64,000 nt of DNA from Chondrinema litorale. GTDB lineage: Bacteria > Bacteroidota > Bacteroidia > Cytophagales > Flammeovirgaceae. The notes beneath the pieces were generated by a model, which made no database searches, was not told the origin of the DNA, and saw only the letters and a list, made by a program, of their open reading frames with translations. Location: positions 1-64,000 of the forward strand of contig NZ_CP111062.1 of assembly GCF_026250525.1 (NCBI RefSeq). Reading direction: 5' to 3'. Below are positions 38,549 through 47,375 of this stretch, in pieces. A program made the translations under genes and the position numbers. Position 1 is the stretch's first letter, and the number at the start of each line of letters is the position of its first letter.

Positions 38549-39467
38549 TAATATTATTTTTAAAACACATCTATACCTTTTTATGTTGTTGATTTCATGT
38601 GGTGTCCAACAAGAAGAATACGAGAAAGATTATTATGAAAATGGTAATTTAAAGTATATTATACAAATCCAAAATGGAGAATACAATGGAGAATTAAAAT
38701 TATATTATGAGAATGGAGAATTAAAAACCGAAACACGTGTTGTAGATGGTATTAGGAACGGGCCTTTCAAAAAATACTCAAAAGATGGTTTGCTTTTAAA
38801 AGAAGGCACATATAAGGATGGTGAATATAATGGACATTATAAGGTTTATTATAATAATGGTAAGCTCAATAAAACATATGTTTTAGAAAAAGGAATTGCC
38901 AATGGTATAAATAAAATATTCTCACCTAAAGGTAATATAATTTATGAAGGTAAATACATCGATATGTATATGGTAGGGACACACTACGGTTATTATGATG
39001 ATAGTCGGAAATTATTAAAAAGTAAAGAGAAATCCGTTTTATTTGTTTTTGAAGGTGACACGAGCTCCATACCTATATTTTATGAGAAATACGATAGTTT
39101 AGGCAATTTGTACGATTCTAAATCAAGGGTTAACGTTATAACTGAGAAAGATACCTTTTATCAAGATGAAGAGGTACTTGTCACTTTAGAAGTAACTGAA
39201 CCTGAGCACTCTAGAATAATGGCACATGTAGGTAACTATAATGATGAGTTTATTTTAATTGATAGTACTGACTTCATTACATATGGCAATATTGAAACTT
39301 TAGGTCATACTATTGAAGTGGAATTACCTACTGATAAAATCGGGAAAAAAATGTTGAGGGGATATATTTATGATTTTGATGTAGAATCAAAAACAGACTC
39401 TGGAACTACGACCATTGGTTCATTACATAATTTTTTTGAGTATGAATATTATGTGAAAAAGCATTAA
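38541..39467 (+). CDS. MORN-repeat lipoprotein, possible partner of the RHS tip
   Basis: 308 residues. The signal ends in a lipobox (LYLFMLLISC). Residues about 30-150 are MORN_2-type repeats (YYENGNLKYIIQIQNGEYNG, LYYENGELKTETRVVDGIRNG, YYNNGKLNK), a pattern shared by many toxin-associated proteins; the C-terminal half is a beta-rich domain (EEVLVTLEVTEPEHSRIMAHV) with no family I know. The gene overlaps the RHS remnant by 8 bp, which is how immunity genes often follow RHS toxins. An immunity role is an inference from position only. Confidence 0.75.
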   Translation: MTDNIIFKTHLYLFMLLISCGVQQEEYEKDYYENGNLKYIIQIQNGEYNGELKLYYENGELKTETRVVDGIRNGPFKKYSKDGLLLKEGTYKDGEYNGHYKVYYNNGKLNKTYVLEKGIANGINKIFSPKGNIIYEGKYIDMYMVGTHYGYYDDSRKLLKSKEKSVLFVFEGDTSSIPIFYEKYDSLGNLYDSKSRVNVITEKDTFYQDEEVLVTLEVTEPEHSRIMAHVGNYNDEFILIDSTDFITYGNIETLGHTIEVELPTDKIGKKMLRGYIYDFDVESKTDSGTTTIGSLHNFFEYEYYVKKH

Positions 39468-39476
39468 AATGCTTGA

Positions 39477-39506
39477 AGCCTTACAAAAATGGTAAGGCTT
39501 TTTTAT
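39477..39506 (+). terminator. Terminator after the MORN-repeat lipoprotein gene
   Basis: An 8-bp perfect stem (39477-39484 with 39492-39499, AGCCTTAC / GTAAGGCT), a 7-nt loop, then TTTTTTATT, ten bases after the stop codon. Confidence 0.85.
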
Positions 39507-39605
39507 TGTTAAGGCAGAGTATATGTGTTCCACTGGATTTTAGCTTCTTGTTACACACCAAATTATGGGTTATAATGTTTGATTCTTTCTTGGATTAAAA
39601 TATAC

Positions 39606-39645
39606 AAATCCCCAATGTTTATAAAGATGTTGGGGGTTTTGTTTA
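39606..39645. terminator. Second hairpin between convergent genes
   Basis: A 10-bp stem with one G-T pair (39606-39615 with 39630-39639) and a 14-nt loop is flanked by T-rich sequence. It lies between the rightward lipoprotein gene and the leftward toxin remnant and may act in either direction. Confidence 0.5.
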
Positions 39646-39653
39646 TACATAAG

Positions 39654-39770
39654 CTATTCATCTATATTATCAAGAAGTTCTGCTAGTTCTTTTTCTGAGA
39701 TATTTTTTTTGTCAGATTTATCGTAGATGGAGAGTAAAAAGACGGTTTCTTCTGTTACAACTATGTGCAT
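39654..39770 (-). pseudogene. Remnant of a RelE/HigB-like toxin gene (C-terminus only)
   Basis: A 38-codon frame on the minus strand encodes the C-terminal end of a RelE/HigB-like mRNA interferase: ETVFLLSIYDKSDKKNISEK, then ELAELL at the end. An in-frame stop lies three codons upstream of its only ATG, and no antitoxin gene is next to it. It is too short to be a working toxin, so it is a relic of a toxin-antitoxin pair. Confidence 0.6.
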
Positions 39771-39859
39771 ATAATTCTAGTGAGTACAATGGGTTAACAT
39801 TCTGAATATCAGTATGTTATAAATATCCATAACTATCATTATGTTAAATTAAAAATAAA

Positions 39860-40816
39860 TTATTCCCCATAATTACCTTGCGCATATGATGAGACAATAC
39901 TTGTGGTTGGAGTCTTGCAGTTATTAGGGAAATCGAAGAAGTAAATACATTTTGGCAATCCATTTTCAAAAATAATTTTAACCCAACCTTGGCTATTACC
40001 TCCAAAGCCAGAGTAACTATAATTTGCTTTAATAGAAATAGGTCTTCCTTGATTATCTTTTGACTCTATTGTGACACCTGAAATGCTTCCTGCTGTGTAA
40101 CGATTCATCATCCAAGTCTGTGCTTGAGCTGTAACTAAGTCATCTATCAATTTGTTAAAGTTTTGTGATCCTGTAGGGCCACCTGACTCTTTCATTGCTT
40201 CATATTTACTTTTGCCTTGTATCCGGTTTAGAGGTTGATTTCGAGCAAATAACTTAAGGTTTTCTTCCAATTTTCTCAAGGCATCACAATCACATTTGTT
40301 CAGACCAAATATTTGATTCATATCTAGTTTTAAACCTTTTGCTTTATGTGCTAGATCTACCGAATTACCCAAAGAATTTGGGTTCATGATATACTCCATT
40401 ACATTTTTCAGTCCATTTGCTCTGTGTATTTGCTCAATCTCTAATTTAGATTTATATAAATCAGGGCGAGCATATAAACCCGTCCACACCCACTCCCACT
40501 CAACACAATATCTACTGACTTCAACACCATAGCCATTCGTAGTAACACTCTCTTTAACACAAACCTGCTCCATTATTTTAACTTTGTTATCTGGTAAATA
40601 ACTCGCGCATTGTTCACCATAGGCTCTTAAATACTGCTCAAAAACTCCTAAAAAGTATGGATCTTCCCTAGTCAATTCAATATTCTCGGAATGCCCTCTA
40701 TATAAATAATCAAAAAACTCTGCATTATACATTCCTTCTGTGTTCAGATCTGCATTTTGGGCCTGAGCTGGTATTATAAAAAATATTGCTAGAATTAATT
40801 TCAGTAAGTACTTCAT
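39860..40816 (-). CDS. Secreted protein of unknown function
   Basis: 318 residues. A clean signal peptide ends at FIIPAQAQ. The mature protein has cysteines at EQCASYL, MEQVCVKES, RYCVEWEW, KCDCDALRK and LPKCIYFF-PNNCK, so disulfide bonds are likely in the periplasm or outside. The centre is helical, and the C-terminus is a short beta domain (ITVESKDNQGRPISIKANY-like region followed by WVKIIFENGLPKCIYFFDFP). I do not recognise a family. No neighbour shares its strand closely, so it is monocistronic. Confidence 0.75.
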   Translation of the reverse strand: MKYLLKLILAIFFIIPAQAQNADLNTEGMYNAEFFDYLYRGHSENIELTREDPYFLGVFEQYLRAYGEQCASYLPDNKVKIMEQVCVKESVTTNGYGVEVSRYCVEWEWVWTGLYARPDLYKSKLEIEQIHRANGLKNVMEYIMNPNSLGNSVDLAHKAKGLKLDMNQIFGLNKCDCDALRKLEENLKLFARNQPLNRIQGKSKYEAMKESGGPTGSQNFNKLIDDLVTAQAQTWMMNRYTAGSISGVTIESKDNQGRPISIKANYSYSGFGGNSQGWVKIIFENGLPKCIYFFDFPNNCKTPTTSIVSSYAQGNYGE

Positions 40817-40969
40817 TGTTTTATAAAGGTATATGTTAATGATAAGAGATAATTGCTAGTTCAAAATGCTACTGTAATCCATAGCACCAAATGAGAATTA
40901 ATTTTACCAAGAAGAAACATAAAAACACATACCTATTTACCAGTAAATTCTGTTGTTTATCAAACTACA

Positions 40970-41137
40970 AGAGTTTCCAATTTGGACAATACAATGGGAA
41001 GTAACTGGAATTGAAATTTCTAATACGGCCATTGATTTAGTAAAAAAAATTATGAATCCAATATAACTATTCATCATGGGTCTGTAACAGATATGCTTTT
41101 CGATGATAAAATATATGATGGAATTTTCTGCTTCTAA
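40970..41137 (+). pseudogene. Fragment of a SAM-dependent methyltransferase, frameshifted
   Basis: Two short frames joined at an eight-A run (41042-41049) read as one class I methyltransferase stretch: WEVTGIEISNTAIDLVKK, then NYESNITIHHGSVTDM and IYDGIFCF, ending at TAA 41135-41137. This covers motifs I (C-terminal side) to IV only. The missing 5' half, the frameshift and the early stop mark it as a remnant. Confidence 0.55.
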
Positions 41138-41470
41138 CTAAAAGTATTAAAAACTATTCTTTTCAGATAGGCCTTGATTATTTAGAGAAAAAACGTTTTT
41201 ATCTCTCTTCACAAATAAGATACATAAAACACGGAGGAAAAGAAACAAATGAATATTTGGCAGCACCAAGTGATTCGATAACTCAAGAAGCTGAATATTT
41301 CCATTTAAATACAAACATTAACCTTTATCATAATTTGGTTGAACATATCTCTTTGTTTGCGGGAATGGGACCATTCACGAACTTATTACTAAGTAAAAAA
41401 GAATTTCCTGCTCATTATAATGGGATCTATCACTTGCAACAATTAGTAGTTGGAGGCATGCTAAAAGCAG
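41119..41470 (+). pseudogene. Fragment of an outer-membrane beta-barrel protein
   Basis: Open frame from 41119 with amphipathic beta-strand pattern: NYSFQIGLDYLEKKRFYLSS, QIRYIKHGGKE, HLNTNINLYHNLVEHISLFA and GMGPFTNLLLSKKEFPAHYN. This is the style of the OMP_b-brl family. There is no signal peptide or start, and the frame leaves the family at about 41470, where it runs into amidohydrolase sequence in another frame and stops at 41482-41484. Confidence 0.6.
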
Positions 41471-42088
41471 GGCTTATTATCTAATTATGAAGATGAATTT
41501 TTAGGAAATGCTTGTTATGATAACATATTAAATGAATTACAAAAATTTAAAGCTGTAGTATATGTCCATCCTAGTTCTCCTGCTGCTTCTATCAAAAAAC
41601 CAGAATTTGTTCCTATAGATTTTATAACAGAATTTACTTTTAATACCACAAGAGCCGCAAATAACCTTATTTATAGCGGAACAATGGAAAGATGCCCTGA
41701 TGTTCAATTCATATTTTCTCATATGGGAGGTACTTTGCCTTATTTACATAGCAGAGTAAAAGTGGCTTTCCCAAGGTTAGAACCAGTAAGAAATGCCATG
41801 CCTGTTTCTTATAAAATAAAAACTCGTTGGGCCAGTGTAGATAAAAATATATCCACCTATATTGCTAGAATGTGGTTTGATACTGCCCTAAACGTTGATC
41901 CTTTTGTAGTTAAATTGACAAATGAAATTGCACCAAACCATACCTTATTTGGCTCTGATGCTTTCTTTGCACCAAGAACTGTAATAGATAAATTTGTACC
42001 TTGTCTTCAAAATCATTTGACACAAGAAGAATTTGAAAATATTGCTTTTCGCAATATTATGGCTCTGTTTCCAAACCGATGGAGTTAA
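41465..42088 (+). pseudogene. Amidohydrolase (ACMSD-like) gene lacking its 5' end
   Basis: Frame open from 41465, without a start until ATG 41684. The product begins mid-domain (GLLSNYEDEFLGNACYDN, FKAVVYVHPSSPAA) and continues to a normal amidohydrolase-2 C-terminus (FIFSHMGGTLPYLHSR, MWFDTALN, HTLFGSDAFFAP, NIMALFPNRW). Metal-site histidines H in YVHP and SHMGG and aspartate in GSDAFF are intact; the N-terminal HxH is lost. Upstream is the beta-barrel fragment, so a deletion fused the two genes. Confidence 0.75.
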
Positions 42089-42474
42089 TAGGTCCAATTT
42101 GATCAAAATAAAAAAATTAATTATTCTGATTTCCCATCCACTGAAAGTTATATTGTGCTTTTCATAACTATTTGAAATTGAACTTGGTAAAGCAATTAAG
42201 ACTTTTTTTTAAAGTCCATAGATAGAAATCTACATCCACCCCTTAAAATATTTACAAAGGGGTGGATATTTTATTTATATTTTACATAATGCTCTACCAT
42301 GTGCCTTTATGTAAAGTGTCCTCTCATGTTCCCACAAGTCCATAATTGCAGTAACTGTACAAAATATACAATCGGTCAATCATTAGGAAACTTAGTCTTA
42401 CATAAATGAAATACGTGACATTCTTTTCTTGAAGGAAATATAAATTTTCATCTTGTATACCACTCTATTAAATA
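42089..42474. other. Intergenic region between convergent genes
   Basis: It holds a strong hairpin with T-rich tail (see terminator). It also holds the motif TTTATGTAAAGTGT at 42306-42319, which recurs at 53846-53859. No gene is visible. Confidence 0.5.
42235..42276 (+). terminator. Terminator-like hairpin after the amidohydrolase remnant
   Basis: A 10-bp perfect stem (42235-42244 with 42257-42266, TCCACCCCTT / AAGGGGTGGA), a 12-nt loop, then TATTTTATTT. It is the end of the rightward transcript and probably also serves the leftward gene on the other side. Confidence 0.75.
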
Positions 42475-44154
42475 CTATAACACTTTAGAGGTGCTTAGGT
42501 TATTCTCTTTCCCAATAAACACTTCTCTAATTCTATAGGTCTTTTTGTCTGAAGATTCGTAATAGGTTCTCATATTCATCTCCATAATAAAACCGAAGGT
42601 AATAAATTGAATACCAGCTAATAACAAAGTAATTCCAAGAATTAATAATGGCCTTCCCCAAATATCTTGTCCAGCTATTTTGGCTATGAGCAAGTATAAA
42701 TTGATAATGCTCCCCACAGAAAAACTTAGAAAGCCAATAGGACCCAAAAGGTGAATGGGTTTTTGTAGATACTTTTTCATAAACACCATCAACATTAAAT
42801 CGCTCATAACTTTAAAAGTTCTGCCCAATCCGTATTTAGAGCTACCGTGTATCCTTGGGTGATGTTTCACATTCATTTCTGCAATTCTTGCCCCTTGTAG
42901 ATGCGCTAACACTGGAATAAACCTATGTAGCTCTCCATACAAACCAAGATCTTTGGCAATTTCTTTCTTAAAAATCTTTAAGGTACAACCATAATCATTT
43001 ATCCTAATGTCGGTGAGTTTTCTAATGAGGCTGTTGGCAATTTTACTTGGAATTTTTCTAACAAACATGCCATCTTTTCTATTTAATCTTCTACCTGCAA
43101 CTACATCCCATTCTTCTCTTAAAAGTTTTTCGAGCATCAAAGGAATATCGCTTGGGTCATTTTGCAAATCGCCATCCATGGTAACTATATAGTCTCCACT
43201 AGCAGCTTCAATTCCGGCAGACATCGCTGAAGTCTGGCCATAGTTTTTATAAAAGATTAAGAGTTTGATTCTGCTATTTTCCAAAGATTTAATTCTGGAA
43301 ACCGTACTATCTGTTGAGCCATCATCCACGAGTATCAATTCATAATCGATACCGTTCATGGCTTTTTGTACATTGTTAACTAAGGGAAAAATATTGTCCT
43401 CTTCGTTTAAAAGAGTGACTACAATAGATATTTTCATGATATTATCAGAATATTGAATTTGTTGAATTGTATGCCTAGTATCAGCAAGGTTATTTGCCGA
43501 TATATACAGTTTAGAAGAAGGAATGAGTGTTTTTGAGTATCTCTTTTGAAAAACCTGAATGGCAATTAGTCTTGAAATAATTACAGAAGCAGTGCCGACT
43601 AAGGCCCCAAATAGTATATCGATATAGAAATGTTGAAGTAAATACACTCTAGAATAAGCTACTATTAAGGCGACAAACAAGAATACATAAGTCAATAAAC
43701 GTTTTTGAAATAGTAAAGACAGACAAAATGCAATTACGAAAGCTGTAGTCGTATGGCCAGACGGAAAACTTCTCGAAGCGTGTACCTGCACCCCATCGAC
43801 AAAATGTAATAAGGATGTGTTGCTAAAAAAAGCTATTGGTCTGGATGCACTTTCAAATAAAACTCTTTTTAAAACTAATACTGCAATACCATGTATCACT
43901 GAGGCCAGAACTACTACTAAAGCACTAAATCGATCTTTTAAAAGTAGAGTAAGAAGCAAAAGTGGCAACAACAAAATACCATTTCCTAAATTGGTAATTT
44001 GCTTAAAAGATGCATCTGAGAAATTACTGTGATATTGATTGATAAATAGTACAATATCACCTTTATTAATAAAAAATAAGCTGAGTAAACCGATAACAAA
44101 TAAAGTAGTATATAACTTTAGTAGATGATTGAAACAGTTTTTATTTAAATGCAT
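42475..44154 (-). CDS. PAP2 phosphatase - GT2 glycosyltransferase fusion membrane protein
   Basis: 559 residues. Residues about 10-200 are a PAP2 lipid phosphatase: six hydrophobic helices and the three motifs K96-x8-R105-P106, P131-S-G-H134, and S168-R169-x5-H175-x3-D179. Residues 240-500 are a polyprenyl-phosphate-type GT2 glycosyltransferase (ISIVVTLLNEEDNI, ILVDDGSTDST with D277-D278, MDGDLQNDP), ending in two transmembrane helices, like DPM1/GtrB enzymes. The GT part begins with its own methionine at 43437, so it may also be made alone. The pair suits polyprenyl-phosphate glycan-lipid metabolism, with the phosphatase regenerating or editing the lipid. The reading frame is continuous, so this is a true fusion or a joined gene pair. 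Confidence 0.85.
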   Translation of the reverse strand: MHLNKNCFNHLLKLYTTLFVIGLLSLFFINKGDIVLFINQYHSNFSDASFKQITNLGNGILLLPLLLLTLLLKDRFSALVVVLASVIHGIAVLVLKRVLFESASRPIAFFSNTSLLHFVDGVQVHASRSFPSGHTTTAFVIAFCLSLLFQKRLLTYVFLFVALIVAYSRVYLLQHFYIDILFGALVGTASVIISRLIAIQVFQKRYSKTLIPSSKLYISANNLADTRHTIQQIQYSDNIMKISIVVTLLNEEDNIFPLVNNVQKAMNGIDYELILVDDGSTDSTVSRIKSLENSRIKLLIFYKNYGQTSAMSAGIEAASGDYIVTMDGDLQNDPSDIPLMLEKLLREEWDVVAGRRLNRKDGMFVRKIPSKIANSLIRKLTDIRINDYGCTLKIFKKEIAKDLGLYGELHRFIPVLAHLQGARIAEMNVKHHPRIHGSSKYGLGRTFKVMSDLMLMVFMKKYLQKPIHLLGPIGFLSFSVGSIINLYLLIAKIAGQDIWGRPLLILGITLLLAGIQFITFGFIMEMNMRTYYESSDKKTYRIREVFIGKENNLSTSKVL

Positions 44155-44349
44155 TTCGTTGATGTTAAGATTAGGTAGTAGTTACCTTTTCTTCAATAAA
44201 TTTAGATAGTACTTCATAAAATTTTACTTAAGTAATCCTTAAGATTTTCTAAAAGAGAAATAAGGGGCAAACATCCAGTGTAGTTTTTTATAATGTTTAA
44301 TTTTTTACTATAGGATAGTAATAAAGTGATTTTTACAATCTAAGGATTT

Positions 44350-44952
44350 TCAAACAGATCTCAATTTTATTTGATAGGTATGTAAAAGCCTTTCTGTTTT
44401 AGCTAAATTGTCTTTTACTCTTGGTAGTAATATCTTTTTACCATATTCAGTATGGTAGCTGTGGTTTGATAGAAATTCTCGATTCAGTTTGTGCCAGTTA
44501 AGGTCACTGTATTTTTTAGCATAGCATATCTCCCATTCTCTTCTCAATAGTTGCTGCCAGAAAAAATAATCTAAACTAGATAAATGATATAAGTCGGCAT
44601 CGCACAAAATCTTTTCATTGAGTAATTTAGGCTTTTGTGGTAGCCTAGTTGAAAGTATACAATTTTTAATTACCTCAATTTGCTCTATATATAAGCCTTC
44701 TTTTACAAGAAAATCTTCTGCCATTCTACTGCTAATTTCTTCATGATTTTTATGTGATGTGATGTACCCAACATCATGAAACCAAGCTGCTATTAAAACA
44801 GATTCACCATCTTTTGCTGAAACCGACAATCGATCACAAATCTCTTTCACATGAGAAATTACAGCCCTCGTATGATGTATATTATGAAAAGGCAAGTCAT
44901 TGAGCTTTTCTAATAAACTAGAAGTATAATTCTCAACTTTTTCTAATAGCAT
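44350..44952 (-). CDS. HD-domain phosphohydrolase
   Basis: 200 residues. The HD metal site is complete: H27 in HNIHHTR, H59-D60 in WFHDVGYI, H70-E71 in KNHEEIS and a later D in LCDADLYHL. The family includes (p)ppGpp and nucleotide phosphohydrolases; the substrate is not predictable here. It is cytosolic, with no signal or membrane segment. The start is 11 bp from the TonB-dependent receptor stop, which suggests co-transcription with the envelope locus. Length is normal for a stand-alone HD protein. Confidence 0.85.
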   Translation of the reverse strand: MLLEKVENYTSSLLEKLNDLPFHNIHHTRAVISHVKEICDRLSVSAKDGESVLIAAWFHDVGYITSHKNHEEISSRMAEDFLVKEGLYIEQIEVIKNCILSTRLPQKPKLLNEKILCDADLYHLSSLDYFFWQQLLRREWEICYAKKYSDLNWHKLNREFLSNHSYHTEYGKKILLPRVKDNLAKTERLLHTYQIKLRSV

Positions 44953-44963
44953 ATTTTAGTCAA

Positions 44964-47375
44964 TTAAAATTTATAACTATAGCCAAAACGAATTACCTGA
45001 GTTTCGTAGTAATTAGAACTAGTATAGGAAAAATTATTTCCATCAATTTTTTGCCTAATTACCATTGTGTTTAAAAGATCAGTAGCATTTACAAACAACT
45101 CACCTTTGTCTTTTTGAACTGATTTTTTAACTCCTACATCTAAAGAAAATCTAGCTTTAATAGTTCCCTGTGGAATGATATCTGGTGCCAAATAAATTGC
45201 TGTTAACTGCGCTTCTGTTTTGTTAGCAAACTTAATATTCGTATTGAGTTTGATGTTGCCAGAATAAATCTCTTGCTTTTTGGCGGTAAAGGTATTTTCA
45301 ACTGGATACTTATTTAGCACTGTAAAAGCATCTATTTGATTGTGGTAGCCATTCAGGTTTAAATTCATATTTACTTTATCAGAAATTGCTCTAGTTATTA
45401 CCAATTCAATACCTGTATTATAACTTTTGCCTACGTTTTGCGAGATGTTATATATCAGGTTTGTGCTGTCAACTGTGGTGGCGATTCTCGTAATTGTTCC
45501 ATCTGAAATGCGATGGTAAAGTGCTCCATAAAAATAGCCTTTGTCCCAATCGTTTTTATATCCCAGTTCAAAACTATTGGTAAATTGTGGTTGCAATGCC
45601 GGATTACCCACTTTAATGATTTCCGCATCATCGTATTTTGGAAAGATACGAATATCACCTTCGTCTGGTCGATCTACCCTGCGGTTATAAAAGACTGAAA
45701 ATCGGTGATTGTCATCTAACTTATATGTAATGCGCGCATTGGGGAAAGGCTGCAAATAATCGTAACCATCGCTTGAATAAGTATTGTGGTTAGGGTCTAC
45801 TGTATAATTCAAATCTACATACTCTAATCTCAAACCGATTTCTGCTTCGAGTTTTTTAACCTCATAAGTGTAATTTCCATAAATTGCCGGAATGGTTTCT
45901 TTGTAAGTGGCTTTTCCATCTGCTCCAGTATCTAACACAGAATTTGTTGCTGATGGATTAAATTGCATATCGGTAGGAATGGTTCTGCTTCTAAACTTTA
46001 AGCCAGTTTCTAAAACACCATGTTTCATTGGTCTGGTATAGTCCAAAGTAAAGTCGGCTACTTTTTGATCGGCTATTAAGAAGAAAGATTCATTAGTAGT
46101 AAAAGTTGGTCTGGAATTATCGAAAAAGTACTTTTCATCTTCTCTGTCGAAAGTATAGTTGAAGCCAATGTTTAGCTTATGTCCGGGCTGTTGGAATTTA
46201 TGTTCGTAATTCATAGTAGCCATCGCAGCAGTAAGCACTTCATCTTCTAAGAACTGCCACAGTCTCAGACTTTGATCAGTTTCTCCATCAAAAAATGGCT
46301 GGTCGCCTCTATCTTTTATAGATTCTTTACTGAATAAGCCCGAAACTGTAATGGTATTATAATCATTTATAAACCAATCTAAACCAGCTTTAGAAGTAAA
46401 GAAGTTTGTATTTCGGTTCCGTTTCATTTGCTGATTAATCACCGTTCCATCATCATAAGTTCTATTAATGAACTCATTCTTATTGAGGGTTTGTGTGTAC
46501 AGATTATCAGCTTGGAGGAATAGGTTTACTTTCTTCTTTCTATAGTTCAATGCGATTGAAGGATTAATCTTTGGTGTTCCCTGATATTGTGGTCTTATAC
46601 CCGGTAAATTCTGTTTTCGCACCCACAAAGCACCTAAACCTGTAGATAATCCCACTTTTCCATTTAAGCCTTCTTGGTCTTCTTTTTTAAGAATGATATT
46701 TATGATTCCTGCATTTCCATTGGCATCAAACTTTGCTGATGGATTATTGATAATTTCAATTTTTTCTACTGCAGACGCCGGTATATTGTCTAACCCATTT
46801 TGATTGCCGAAACCTGTAATTGCAGTTTGTTTACCATCAATCAAGACCATTACTTGGCTATTTCCTCTAAGTTGAACTTGTCCATCTTGCGTTGTTACTC
46901 CCGGTAAATTACTCATAGATTGTAAAATACTGCCGCCACTTTGGCTCACATTGCTAGCCACATCGTATGTTTTTTTATCCATCGTACTGGTTACGGCATT
47001 TTTGTTTGCAGTAATGAGTACTTCGTTTAGCTCTTGCACATTTTCTTCCATCATAATCGCACCAATAGAAATAAATGCCGAGTTTGAACCGATAAAAAGT
47101 GGTGCCACATGTTTTTTAAAACCTATGTTGGTGACTTCTAAAAAATAATCTCCGGGTTTTACTTCTGCAATGCTAAATAAGCCATTGTCATTAGTAATTG
47201 TTCCTGCTACGAATGATGAGTCTACCTGATTCTTTAAAATCACGCTAGCGAAAGGTAAGTTTTCTGCGTTAGTTTTGGCTTTAACAGCGCCTGAAACATT
47301 TACTACTGTTTGTTGTGCCATTATTGCAAATGGTGCTAGAACAATGTAAATGCAAATAATAATTTTAATCTTCAT
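44964..47375 (-). CDS. TonB-dependent outer-membrane receptor (OMP_b-brl_3 type)
   Basis: 803 residues. A signal peptide ends at LAPFAIMAQ. Residues about 25-115 are a carboxypeptidase-regulatory-like domain (LPFASVILKNQVDSSFVAGT). The plug follows (GGSILQSMSNLPGVTTQDGQ, VEKIEIINNPSAKFDANGNA, GIINIILKK), then a large outer-membrane barrel ending YETQVIRFGYSYKF with a C-terminal aromatic. Barrels of this OMP_b-brl_3 group are often found with two-component systems and lack an obvious SusD partner, as here. The substrate cannot be read from sequence. It overlaps the PepSY-like gene by 11 bp at its start. Confidence 0.92.
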   Translation of the reverse strand: MKIKIIICIYIVLAPFAIMAQQTVVNVSGAVKAKTNAENLPFASVILKNQVDSSFVAGTITNDNGLFSIAEVKPGDYFLEVTNIGFKKHVAPLFIGSNSAFISIGAIMMEENVQELNEVLITANKNAVTSTMDKKTYDVASNVSQSGGSILQSMSNLPGVTTQDGQVQLRGNSQVMVLIDGKQTAITGFGNQNGLDNIPASAVEKIEIINNPSAKFDANGNAGIINIILKKEDQEGLNGKVGLSTGLGALWVRKQNLPGIRPQYQGTPKINPSIALNYRKKKVNLFLQADNLYTQTLNKNEFINRTYDDGTVINQQMKRNRNTNFFTSKAGLDWFINDYNTITVSGLFSKESIKDRGDQPFFDGETDQSLRLWQFLEDEVLTAAMATMNYEHKFQQPGHKLNIGFNYTFDREDEKYFFDNSRPTFTTNESFFLIADQKVADFTLDYTRPMKHGVLETGLKFRSRTIPTDMQFNPSATNSVLDTGADGKATYKETIPAIYGNYTYEVKKLEAEIGLRLEYVDLNYTVDPNHNTYSSDGYDYLQPFPNARITYKLDDNHRFSVFYNRRVDRPDEGDIRIFPKYDDAEIIKVGNPALQPQFTNSFELGYKNDWDKGYFYGALYHRISDGTITRIATTVDSTNLIYNISQNVGKSYNTGIELVITRAISDKVNMNLNLNGYHNQIDAFTVLNKYPVENTFTAKKQEIYSGNIKLNTNIKFANKTEAQLTAIYLAPDIIPQGTIKARFSLDVGVKKSVQKDKGELFVNATDLLNTMVIRQKIDGNNFSYTSSNYYETQVIRFGYSYKF

